Positions 56,101 to 64,000 of a stretch of 64,000 bases of DNA are shown piece after piece. This stretch comes from Symbiodinium natans (lineage: Eukaryota > Sar > Dinophyceae > Suessiales > Symbiodiniaceae). A program made the position numbers and the translations under genes. The stretch is from the NCBI GenBank assembly GCA_905221605.1, contig CAJNDS010002276.1, positions 459,491 to 523,490 on the forward strand. Direction: 5' to 3'. How positions within the stretch are numbered: the stretch's first letter is position 1; each line of letters begins with the position of its first letter. The notes beneath the pieces are model-generated. The model was not told where the DNA came from. It saw only the letters and a program-made list of their open reading frames with translations, and did not search any database.

Positions 56101-57851
56101 CGTTCGACCATGCTGACCCTAAGTTGGCTACCGCTGTCATGAAACACTGCGGTCTTGATCCCCGAATTGCTGACATGTTGTGTCACAATTGGACCAATCA
56201 GTGTAGATGGCTTCAGCTGCTTGATCAAACGATCCCCGAAAGCACTTCAGTCAACAACTCTCTTCCACAGGGAGATTCTTGGTCGATGGCAGCCATGAGT
56301 TTCCTTTTGTTGCCTGCAGCAAGGAACATCCAGGCCAGCAGCCCTGGAGTGCAGCAAACTATCTTTGCAGACGATAGAAGCTTTGCCTGTAAGACCGCGA
56401 CGCAGCTTGCTACCGTCTCTAGGAAGTGGGGAGCTTGGATGCAGTATCTTGGTCTCCGTGAAAATAAAGTTAAGGCGCAATACTTTCACCCAACTATCAG
56501 GGGCCGAAGGGCTTTGGTTTCAGTGGGCCTTCCTCCACAAACCATCAGTGATTCCATCCAGGTCCTTGGATTCACTTTTCAAGGGGCTCAAGCTAGCAAG
56601 GCTGGTGACCACGAAAAAAAGCGTCTCAGGGAGGCAAAGGATAGGGCTCGCAAGTGCCGCTGTCTTCCTGGCTCCCTGGACAGAAAAATCCGAATTGCTC
56701 AGTACAGTGCTGTCCCCAAAATCATGTGGGGTTGGATTTGCAGGAGGCCCTCCTTGTCCGATGTGCAACCATGGGAGGCTGTTTGCAAGGTGCTTCTTAA
56801 AACACCCAAAACTGCCAGTGTTCATTTGGCTAAGATCCTCAAAGGACACAGATGGGATGTCAGGTTCATGGCCACTTGTGAAGTCATGTCTGTTATGCAT
56901 AGGTTCGTCAGGACCTCCGGTACGGTGCTTGAGCCCTGGAGACGTGCCAAGTCGGGGTGGGTTGGTGCCTTACGTCGTGGCATGCGTGACATGGGTTGGT
57001 CTGAAACTCTTCGACCCTGGTCATGGAAACACGTCCCTCTCAATGCCAATATCTCGCTGCTGGATGGTGAAAGGGGCTGGACGCGTAACTTACCTCAAAT
57101 TCAGCATATCCTTCGTGAATCCTGGAGGCACACCTGTTTTGGCAAGTGGCTTAACCAGGGTAGGATCGACTCTGGGAGGTGTCGGGGCATCGTCTATGAT
57201 CCAAAACGCCTCAAGCTTCTGCAGAAGAAGCAGCTCAGTTCACATGAGTTTGCTGTGCTCTCTGGAGCATCTGTTTCCCCTGCCAAATTCAAAGTGATGA
57301 ATCCCAGAAGTGTGTTAGGGTGTCCGTACTGTGGTTGCCCGCCGGAGCAAGCGACCTGGGACCACTGTACATGGGAATGTCGAATGGCCCCTCGGCCTCC
57401 TGGAATAACAGCTGCATCTTGCGGTGATGCTCTGCTGTCGCGGCTTGGTTGGCCCACGGCCAGACGTGGAGCCGACTCTCATGACAGCAAGGTGCTGTCT
57501 TGGCTGGCCGAAGTTCGTGCGACGACACTTAGGATCCGCAGGCCGTAGAAACCTGCTTGTTGATGCTGAGGCATGCCCGATGGGCTTCAAGACATGGGCT
57601 CTTGAGCATTTTGCTCCGCCCTTGTTTCCTTCTTGTCATGTCAGGGCTTTTTGTGGCTTTGTCCCCTTGTTGTCCCTGCCCAAACTCAATCACCTGATTT
57701 GTTGACTCAACTAAGGACGCTCTCGTCTCACCAACAGCTAAGGACATGGCCTTGCTTTCTTTCTTTCCCTTGTTGGCGCCTTTGGCGCCTTCGCCGGGCA
57801 TGGCCCGTTTCCTCGTGGATTCGGTCTACGTCCTCGTCTACAGATTCTTTT
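53164..57851 (+). mobile_element. LINE-2: intact non-LTR retrotransposon (4.7 kb)
   Basis: Bounded by a perfect 15-bp duplication. One frame covers 93 percent of its length. The 5' UTR is only 17 bases and the 3' end (cgtctacagattctttt) has no poly(A). No internal stops or frameshifts were seen. Confidence 0.92.
53181..57548 (+). CDS. LINE-2 zinc finger-endonuclease-reverse transcriptase polyprotein
   Basis: 1455 residues from ATG 53181, the first in-frame ATG inside the element (earlier ATGs lie in host array DNA). The N-terminal ~300 residues hold Cys/His fingers: WRCPICAAEKKG with a WHWKTHHKHV-like His set, FDCPCCDVG...HRREC and WWCSECLQV. An EEP endonuclease follows (INVGGARG ~355, LLLQEVALP, GGDFNCLP ~487, HKVSDHKIV). 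RT shows SAAGLDGWTTEE, NLRPISVTS, GTLDLEKAFDH and the catalytic box FADD at 1062-1065. The C-terminus has CPYCGCPPEQATWDHCTWEC, a C-C-H-C motif common to LINEs. It nicks DNA and reverse-transcribes the element at the nick. No separate ORF1 is present. Confidence 0.92.
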   Translation: MGSGALSIAEQTPKPEKSEGGTTQARNQSFCSMYSGTKRKAESQNGEKHLKPGKKLPPVPKFHNDPRIKTGEKDGVHVFLWRCPICAAEKKGPWKNICTMRWYHWKTHHKHVPYEQFLIKPRGAPIPAPSALLPKDQRAFDCPCCDVGLPALETTRMMTKAISKHRRECHPKIKTSKWMSLMCSARFKGKKQPHVSAAATKRHDKARKKRFKTHKPVELDLSDQYDNMPKGESRQWWCSECLQVLAGYGTNYNRKLLTCAQAKKDPRGPRRVKLAWKLVLERDHEHKLQGAVSKWVRSIVSSRKDSSGSKEPQHNKAHATFKKKKLVWDGIEPLPGPSHTRRVNTATANTLIWTINVGGARGAWHVVNHLLDGGPPILLLQEVALPKEEAVGYSAAALKKGYHCYYSGCVQTSRRPHGGSLVLVKKGFKSSPAWNFVSTEGAVQAVWISGTLVCSVYLAPVPGNWQVADETAATLLSLPQEQQWILGGDFNCLPSVNPFHSNLVGVCCEIQSPDGPTRWSSDRCIDYFCSNQRLTQVCTLAHKVSDHKIVSASWQKRLKHTEDFVVQTPPVLPKCSDEQQDSFTKAVDEAWSEESSALPCDGSVDLKWEALNKALYKTLLSAHEKCNNDQGQNLRLRKFAKGKPTKPVVKRRHVAHRPPAGHFTSFQQRAIRNLLGRMMEYRQRHSSEQSSISSRHQTQKLWEKIIRAPDYDQHSSLTENIQKLEKKLEQCVQEENSNRLQRWRARTAEDHHAFRWLRKQATETTHAIAMSKDDTVADSVLMALRKLQSFWKKVWDRPQLDRQAVWNEMVRHLPPAVHSRRWAPVTGQDLKRAALNCKGSAAGLDGWTTEELLHFSDKMWQELAQFYLECENCSRVPEAWRQIRQVHLGKGKPRESNGSMLAANLRPISVTSLIWRVCCKARYGHKDTQAWLKHAMPNYVYGGIPGRGTQDAIGPLLYQTHRYWYVGTLDLEKAFDHADPKLATAVMKHCGLDPRIADMLCHNWTNQCRWLQLLDQTIPESTSVNNSLPQGDSWSMAAMSFLLLPAARNIQASSPGVQQTIFADDRSFACKTATQLATVSRKWGAWMQYLGLRENKVKAQYFHPTIRGRRALVSVGLPPQTISDSIQVLGFTFQGAQASKAGDHEKKRLREAKDRARKCRCLPGSLDRKIRIAQYSAVPKIMWGWICRRPSLSDVQPWEAVCKVLLKTPKTASVHLAKILKGHRWDVRFMATCEVMSVMHRFVRTSGTVLEPWRRAKSGWVGALRRGMRDMGWSETLRPWSWKHVPLNANISLLDGERGWTRNLPQIQHILRESWRHTCFGKWLNQGRIDSGRCRGIVYDPKRLKLLQKKQLSSHEFAVLSGASVSPAKFKVMNPRSVLGCPYCGCPPEQATWDHCTWECRMAPRPPGITAASCGDALLSRLGWPTARRGADSHDSKVLSWLAEVRATTLRIRRP

Positions 57852-57866
57852 GAAACTGTGACTTTG

Positions 57867-58289
57867 CATGGCAGTTTACACGAGCTGTTTTTTTTTCACA
57901 ACGGGCTGAATTTGTCGCTTTTTCCCTATGGTTTAGCCCATTTTTTTTTTGAACCCTGAACCCTAAATCCTAACCCCTAAACCCTTAAAATAGCCGAAAG
58001 CCAACCCTTTGTGTCCTTGTATGTTGCTTTCAAGATGACTACGAAAGTGTTTTGAGGCGCCACTCTATACGTTGAACCCAAAGCCAAGCCTCCTCTCCTT
58101 ATAATATCGCTGGTTTCGAGATGATTTCTAAAGAGTTTTGAGGCGCCACTGTGCACATTTCTGATTGCTCCCTCAGGTTCAACCTGTTGTGCACGTTCGA
58201 TGCGGTTTTGGCTTGTTGTACCTGTTTTCGTTACTGTCCCTCAAGGTTTCAAAAACGGGGTTTCCACCGGGTAGCCCAAAGTCTTTCAC
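57867..58289. other. Array edge, telomere-like relic and unassigned sequence
   Basis: The interrupted array unit continues (catggcagtttacacgagctg) and then degrades. 57951-57990 has gaaccctgaaccctaaatcc and further CCCTAAA-like words. The remainder (58000-58289) shows a loose repeat (gttttgaggcgccactgt at 58046 and 58135) and no gene. Confidence 0.6.
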
Positions 58290-59265
58290 GCAACCGGCCA
58301 GTTTACAGTCCTTGAGCTTCGGACAGTCTTTCACAGTCTTTCATCCAGAGCTTGGCGAATGTGGCTTTGCCTGACAGTTCGCAGTCCTTGAGCATCGGCT
58401 CTTCGTTCAACTGGAGCTTAGAGAATGTGGCCTTGCCTGGCAGTCTGCAGTCCTTGACTTTCAGAGGTGCTTTCAACCAGAGTTTGGGGCAACCAGAGCT
58501 TGGAGAATGTGGCTTGGCTGAGCAATTTACAGTCCTTGAGCTTCGTATTCTTTCAAACAGCGCTTGAAAAATGTGGCTCTGCCTGGCAGTCTGCAATCCT
58601 TGAGCTTCGGGGCATTTTTACCTGACATTTTGCAGTCCCTGAGCTTCGGTGATTTATTCAACCATAGCTTGTCGAATATGGTCTTGCTTGGCAGTGTGCA
58701 GTCCTTGGCCCTTCGGGGTTAGTTTCAAGGGAAGGTGGCCTTGCTTGGCAGTTTGCAGTCCTTGAGCTTCGGATGTTTGTGCAACCAGGGCTTGGAGAAT
58801 GTGGCTTTCCTGGCAGTTTGCAGTCCTCGTGCTTCGGGTATTCGTTCAACCTGAGCTTGGAGAATGTGACTTTGCTTGGCATTTTGCAGTCCCTGAGCTT
58901 CGGACAGTCTTTCACAGTCTTTCAACCAGAGCTTGGCGATTGTGGCCTTGGCCTGACAACTTGCAGTCCTGGAGCTTCGGATATTCGTTCAACTAGAGCT
59001 TACAGAATGTGGCCTTGCCTGGCAGTCTGCAGTCCTTGAATTTCGGAGGCGCTTTCAACCAGAGTTTGAGGCTACCAGAGCTTGAAGATTTTGGTCTTGC
59101 TTGGCAGCTTACAGTCGTTGAGCTTTGTACTCGTTCAACCAGAGCTTGGAAAATGTGGCTCTGCCTGGCGGTTTGCAATCCTTGAGCTTCCGGGAGTCTT
59201 TCAACTAGAGCTTCATGAAAGTGGCCTTGCCTGGCAGTCTGCAGTCCTTGCGCTTCGGATGGACG
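58290..59265 (+). repeat. FNIP/LRR-like array, block 3
   Basis: About 13 units of ~69-72 bases (ttgcagtccttgagcttcgg...ttcaaccagagcttggagaa...tgtggccttgcctggcag). Short frames give LQSLTF-FNQSLENVALPGS-type units, broken by indels. Confidence 0.85.
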
Positions 59266-59898
59266 GAGGCGCAACTAGAGCCTCACTTTCTGGCTTTTGC
59301 CGGGTGCTTCTACCAGAGCTTGGAGAGGCTCCAGCTCCCGAATGCACTGCGGACGTTGCCCTTCTCTTTCCACCAGAGCGTGAAGGGGATGCAGCTCCCC
59401 GCACGCTCCAGACGTTGGCGTTGGGGATCAATTTTAATCAGAACTTGCATGGTTTTCAGCCCCCCCAGCACGCTGCAGCCGTTGACCCTTGGAGACGTCT
59501 TCAGCCAGAGCTTGGAGGGGATCCAGCTGCCCAGCGCATTGCCGACATTGAATTTTGGACATGAGTTCAACCAGAGCTTGGAGGAGATTCATTTCCCCTG
59601 CGCCCTGCAGACGTTGACCTTGGGAGGTGGTTTCAACCAGGGCTTGGAGGGGATCCAGTTCCCTAGCCCTGCAGACTCTGCTCTTTCACCTTTGCTTCAA
59701 CCACAGCTTGAGGGGACCAAGTTCCCCGGCGCACAGACATGGGCTTTTGGAAGCGCATTCAACAAGAGCTTGGACGAGACTCTGCTCCCCAGCACCCTGC
59801 AGGCATTGTCATTTGGACACCATTTCAATCAACGCGTGGTGGGGATTTGGTTTCCCAGCTCACTGCAGATATTGACCTTCGGACGTCGTTTAAACTAG
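59215..59898 (+). pseudogene. FNIP/LRR-like repeat protein fragment (227 aa)
   Basis: This is the longest continuous frame in the array, with about nine repeats of the type LxxLTLGGGFNQGLEGIQFP (FNQSLEEIHFPCALQTLTL and FGHHFNQRVVGIWFPSSL). The 23-24-residue period and the conserved Phe-Asn-Gln match FNIP repeats, a subtype of leucine-rich repeat that forms a solenoid. Consensus drifts from ENVALPGSLQ in block 3 to EGIQLPSALQ here. There is no start context or complete protein, so it reads as a gene fragment within an expanded array. Confidence 0.6.
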
Positions 59899-60500
59899 AG
59901 CTTGCGGGGCATCCAGCTGCCCAGCGCACTGCAACGACCTTTGGGAGGTGATTTCAGTCAAAACTTGATTGGGTCCGGCTCCCTAGCGCACTACAGACAT
60001 TGTCCTTTAAACGCCAGTCCAACCGGAGCTTGAAGGGCATCCAGCTCACCAGCGCACTACAGACTTGATCTTTGGCTGGGTTTTCCATCAGAGCTGCAGG
60101 GGATCCATTTTTCCTAGCACCCTGAAGACGTTGACCTTTGGACATGACCTCAACCAGAGCTTGGAGGGGATCCAGCTCCCCAGCGCGCTGCAGGCATTGA
60201 CCTTCGGACGCCCTTTCAACCAGAGAGCTTGAAGGGGATCCAGCTCCCCAGCACGTTGGAGACGTTTGGCGTTTGGGAGCCAGTTTAATTAGAACTTGCT
60301 TGCAGCATTGGATCCAGCTCCCCAGCGCGCTGCAGACATTGACACCTTCAACAAGAGCTGGGAGTGGGGCCAGCCCCTCAGCGCATTGCAGACATGGGAC
60401 TTTGGGCGCGAATCCAACCAGAGCCTGGAAGGGATCCTGTTCCCCAGCACCGGGCAGACACATTGACCTTTGAAGATGGCTTCAACCACAGCTTGGAGGG
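59899..60500 (+). repeat. FNIP/LRR-like array, block 4 (EGIQLPSAL subtype)
   Basis: Units such as ttcaaccagagcttggaggg-gatccagctccccagcgc-ctgcagacattgacc continue with frequent frame changes. Confidence 0.8.
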
Positions 60501-60639
60501 AATCTATCTCCCTAGCGCCCTGCGGACATTGCTCCTGGGCCTTTGCTTCTGCCAGAGCTTGCAGGGAGCGTTGTCGTGCGAGCGATGTGCACAGGTACCT
60601 TCGTGGGGAACCACGTTCATGGGTTCGCACATCTTACTT

Positions 60640-60878
60640 GCCTGATTTATCTGCCTCACGCTTCTGCCCAAAGTGCGTTGCCTGCAGCACTGTCGCAAAC
60701 AAGTTGCTGCAAGCTCTCCTGTGCTACTTTCACGTGTCCCACAGGCTTTGTGCCAGATATGGCGGAACTGGCTTCCACCACGCTGTCTCAGCTCAGCTGC
60801 TCCAAAGCCATATGCGCCACTTTCACATGCCCTGCAAACTACATAGCTCCGCCATTGCCGGCCGCATCAACTCTGTGA
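60640..60878 (+). pseudogene. Cys-rich tandem repeat fragment
   Basis: In the frame ending at 60878 two ~31-residue repeats align: LSQTSCCKLSCATFTCPTGF and LSQLSCSKAICATFTCPANY, each followed by ~10 Ala/Ser/Thr/Pro residues. A third, off-frame copy (TSCCRATCAAFTY) lies at 60890-60930. Secreted Cys-rich repeat proteins of this style (CxxxxCATFTCP) are common in dinoflagellate genomes, but no signal peptide or full gene is present. Confidence 0.45.
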
Positions 60879-61059
60879 GCCAAACGAGTTGCTGTCGAGC
60901 CACCTGCGCTGCATTCACCTACTCTGTCCGTTGTGTGGCCAACCTGCGCAGGCACTTTCAGGGCGACAAACGTTTGCGTTGCATGGCCTTGGCCCTTGTA
61001 AGGTCCCCGCCTGGTGTTGTGAACTTTGTGCCAAGACATTCCGCGTCCTTGGTGGACTT

Positions 61060-62135
61060 TCTTCGCGCTTATGGGCGTCGTTGCCTCTCCAAACTTGGCC
61101 TCGGCCCTAGCCTCAGGGCTATTTCTTGGGAAGTCATCGTGTCGGCGTCGCTGCTCCCCTGAGCTCGGCTCGGTTTTTAAGTTGAGAGCTATATTTTGAC
61201 ACGCTCCTTGAGCTTTTATCGGCGTCATCGCTTTGCTGGGCTTGGCTTTGATCTTAGCCTGCGGGCTAATGCTTGGGCCGACTTCCTGAGCGCTTGTCGG
61301 CATCATTGCATGTCCTGTGCTGCAGGCAGTGCGGTGCTTTCTGCCTTTCGGAGCTTTTCTTTGGAGCCAGTGTGCTTCCCGTGCATTGGGTGCTTGTGCA
61401 CGTTTTACAGCCGAAGTGTCTAAGCTTGTGGCATTAGCACACAGAGCTCGTGCATGCTTCGCTCTCAGAGCTTTTTGCTTCGATGCGCTCGCAGCGTACT
61501 TGGCTTTAGTCCTCTGGCTGTCGCTGGGCTTTAGGCATTATTGCTTCTGGCCTCAGAGATCTTCGCTTCATGGCGTCCGGGTCAGATCGCACAAACATCG
61601 GCGCCAGCCGGCGTGCAGCAGCATGGCTTCTGCTACATGCAGACCCAACGCTTTACTGGGCTTGGCATTGACCTTAGCCTACGGTCTAACGCTGGGACCA
61701 ACTTTCTCCGCGCTTGTCGGCGTTACTGCTTGTCTGAGTTTCGCTTTGACTTTAGCCTGTGTCAAAGACTAGCCCCCGCCACCTGACATTTTGCCTGCAT
61801 CATTGCCTCTCCGAGCTTGGCTTTGACTTTGGCCGGCGGGCTAACGCTTAGTCTCAGGACTGGCCCTCCGACCGACTCCCTCAGCTTTTGTCGGCGTCTT
61901 TGCCTATCCGAGCTTGGCTTTGACTTTAGCTTGTGGGTTTTTCGGGCTTCTCTTTTATGGGCAGGGAGCTTGCTAACCAACTTCGGGCTAACTGTTGGAC
62001 AGACAGCCGTAATGGACCTTCTCAGTGCTTATCCTGCTCTTGGCCGCAGCCTTAGCATTAGGGCTCTCTCTTTCGGCGTCAGTGCCTCCTCGAGCTTGGC
62101 TTGTGCTTTAGCCTCTGGGCTAACGCGTGCGGCGC
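61060..62135 (+). repeat. Degenerate tandem family around cgagcttggctttgacttta
   Basis: Repeats of the form tcggcgtcatt-gcctctccgagcttggctttgactttagcc-gcgggctaacgcttgg recur at about 61075, 61220, 61650, 61720, 61805 and 61900, with other sequence in between. No supported gene. Conceptual peptides on both strands are repeat-derived. Confidence 0.65.
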
Positions 62136-62164
62136 TCAGAGCTTCACTGACATGCATCAGAGCT

Positions 62165-62480
62165 TGCATCAATAATAAACACTGTGCACTCTATTCGCCT
62201 CAGACGGTCAGTGCGTTTTGCCCAATGGCCGTCGAGCACGTGTCCGGGCACATACAGGCTTTGGTTTTTCACACTCAGGTGAGCCACCTTCTTCCTTCGT
62301 TCAAGTAGCTTTTCTGCCGCTACAGAGCGGGATAGTAAATACTGTGCACTCTCTCCGCTTCAGTATGCTCACATCGCTCAGATTTTTTTTTTGTCCGGAC
62401 ATACACAGGCGTTGGCTCTTTTTGGCCGCTACAGAGCGGGATAATAAATACTGTGCACTCTATTCACCTCAGTACATATC
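62165..62480 (+). repeat. Tandem repeat aataaa-(c/t)actgtgcactct, three units
   Basis: Copies near 62170, 62333 and 62442. The last two also share gctacagagcgggat upstream and are ~108 bases apart. Confidence 0.85.
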
Positions 62481-63285
62481 ACTCCGATCATTGTCCGGAC
62501 ATACGCAAGCCCTGGCTATTGTGCTGGGCGGTATGTACCGTTCGCAGCAGCTTGGGCTTTACCTGAGCTTTGGACCCGCTTCACTGCTTTCGGCGCTGCA
62601 GTAGGTCGCTTTTGTTTCTTAAAACGCGGTGGAGAGCTTTGCAGCTTTCCGCCTTTCGGTGCTTTTCTTTCTTGAGCAGTGCTACTGCCCTCGGAGCTGG
62701 GGCTTTGCTGCTCTCTGAGCTGCAGCTTTGTAGCGTTGGCCACAGTTGCTTTGATCGCAGTGCGGCGCTTTCTGTTTTTCGGGGCCTTCGCCTGATGATG
62801 ACGGATTTCCCTCAGTGCTAGTCAGAGCTTCTTTATTGAGCTGCTGACGGGCCTCAAGAAAGGCGTGCCCCGTTTGCCCTTCGGGCCTCTGCTTGAACAT
62901 GATCCATGTTCCTTCAGAGCTTGGCTTGGCTTCAACGCAGCCTTGTGCTGTAACTCAGTGCTTTTCAGAGCTTCTCCATTGAGTTTCTGTCGGGCCTCAA
63001 GAGAGGGAATACCCCACGCCTTTTTGCGTTCTTTTGCATTTAGAGGCTCTTGATGCAGGCGGCCTTTGTTTCACACTCAGAACTGTTCAACTTCACGGTG
63101 CGTTCCGGTGTGCGTGCACAGTCCCGTGTGATTCGACTGGGTCTGTCCCAACTGCGTCTAGCTTTGTGCTTTCCTGCGTGGGGTTGGTTTCAGCTTGGGT
63201 CAGAGCGCGCAATTTTCCACTGCATTCAGGGATTTACAGCGCTTCTTCTTTGTGCTTATGACAAGCTTCAAGCTTTCTTTGGCAT
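62481..63285. other. No supported gene
   Basis: T-rich plus strand with many gcttt and gagctt words and short frames without domains. It looks like the edge of the preceding satellite family. Confidence 0.5.
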
Positions 63286-63351
63286 CTAGCGCCTTCCCTT
63301 ATGTAAGGGGGGGGGGGCTTCTAGCGCCTTCCCTTATGTAAGGGGGGGGGG
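63286..63351 (+). repeat. 33-bp tandem duplicate with G-run
   Basis: ctagcgccttcccttatgta plus a run of 11-12 G occurs twice in succession. Confidence 0.9.
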
Positions 63352-63450
63352 AGCGTGTTGCAGTCGTGGTCTTACAGTTGGCTTTTAGCTTTTAGCTTTC
63401 GGCTTAGGCCCGCTAGGTAAGTCTTGTGTGTGGCATTAAGAATTGTGAAC
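63351..63450 (+). repeat. 100-bp direct repeat, copy 1 (copy 2 at 63901-64000)
   Basis: gagcgtgttgcagtcgtggt to aagaattgtgaac is identical over at least 100 bases to the last 100 bases of the window, so the unit (~550 bases) probably continues beyond the edge. Confidence 0.95.
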
Positions 63451-63519
63451 GGTATTTGTGTTTACTCAATGGTGTTTGCAATTCTGTTTGAACCATCACA
63501 GACTTTATGCACCGCTTCA

Positions 63520-63572
63520 TGGTTCAAGCCACACACAAGCATTCAGAGCTTAGCATTGCAGCTTTCTTTTCA
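63520..63572 (+). repeat. 53-bp dispersed repeat (inverted copy at 39754-39806)
   Basis: tggttcaagccacacacaag to gctttcttttca is identical to the minus strand at 39754-39806, 24 kb away. Lies between the two 100-bp repeat copies. Confidence 0.85.
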
Positions 63573-63900
63573 CCCTCCGCTCCCAGGGATTGCTTTTCAG
63601 CTTCGTTCGGCTTTTTGGTGTTAGCTTTTTGGTTACAGTTGTTGACCTTGCTTTGAGCGGCGTTGTGACTGCTTGATGCTTCGATGCGTTTCACACCTTC
63701 AGCAAGCTCTGCTTCGACGATACGCATTTCACAGCGTATACTACTGGCCAGTTCTTGGGTTTTGATGTGACTTCTTATGGCTTTTGGTTCTTGTTGTTAG
63801 GCCCGGGTGTTCTAGCTTACTGGCTTGTAGTTACGCCTTGCATAGCTTTGCTTTCGCTTAACTACTCAGAGCTGCATAACCGGCAAAGTCAAAAGTGAGA

Positions 63901-64000
63901 GAGCGTGTTGCAGTCGTGGTCTTACAGTTGGCTTTTAGCTTTTAGCTTTCGGCTTAGGCCCGCTAGGTAAGTCTTGTGTGTGGCATTAAGAATTGTGAAC
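63901..64000 (+). repeat. 100-bp direct repeat, copy 2
   Basis: Identical to 63351-63450 and cut by the window end. Confidence 0.95.

Noticed and set aside
63524-63727. 67-aa minus-strand ORF (starts MRIVEAELAEG)
   Set aside because: Low-complexity Lys/Ala/Ser composition, overlaps a dispersed repeat, and has no homologous second copy in frame.

Overview
The window looks like nuclear DNA of a dinoflagellate, probably from the Symbiodiniaceae or a close relative. The signs are TTTAGGG-type interstitial telomere repeats, long arrays of FNIP/LRR-like repeats, several Ty1/copia, LINE and tyrosine-recombinase retrotransposons, polypyrimidine-AG acceptors placed just before start codons, and Lys/Gly-rich CCHC gag proteins. 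No rRNA, confident tRNA, CRISPR array or single-copy housekeeping gene was found. Every large element reads on the + strand. The species call rests on genome style and not on a marker gene.

Layout. 1-5530 is satellite DNA: telomere-like repeats, C-rich and G-rich arrays facing each other, 51-bp and 26-bp minisatellites, a ~100-bp-arm inverted repeat and a ~650-bp segmental duplication. 5533-38897 is one old copia element (copia-A) blown apart by later insertions: a second copia (copia-B, 11327-19710, 5-bp target duplication GGAGA) in its pol linker; a 10.6-kb LINE (21579-32221, 13-bp target duplication) in its RNase H; and two tandem 2.5-kb units (33368-38369) separated by copies of a 13-bp word inside its 3' LTR. 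Removing copia-B and the LINE rejoins copia-A reading frames exactly. 38898-40310 holds a decayed minus-strand gene and a 132-bp minisatellite. 40535-60500 is an FNIP/LRR-like array interrupted by an 11.1-kb tyrosine-recombinase retrotransposon (41875-53023) with split direct repeats A1-B1-A2-B2, and by an intact LINE (53164-57851). 60500-64000 is Cys-rich and satellite-like debris.

Most unusual content: (1) the copia elements continue past RNase H into a conserved domain with methyltransferase-like motifs, and a motif of similar layout sits in front of the reverse transcriptase of the tyrosine-recombinase element; (2) the large LINE ends in a ubiquitin-specific protease domain; (3) the gag and pol of the tyrosine-recombinase element lie in one frame split only by a UGA in UGA-CUAG context, a known strong readthrough signal; (4) copia-B carries a third, membrane-anchored ORF in an envelope-like position; (5) the 2.5-kb units contain three hairpins with near-identical 18-base loops but different, fully complementary stems.

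How the parts work together: copia-B, the tyrosine-recombinase element and the second LINE each hold the gag/RT/integration modules expected for self-copying. Copia-A and the first LINE carry stops and frameshifts and look dead. The FNIP-like arrays act as landing ground. Function calls come from motifs read by eye and no database search was possible.
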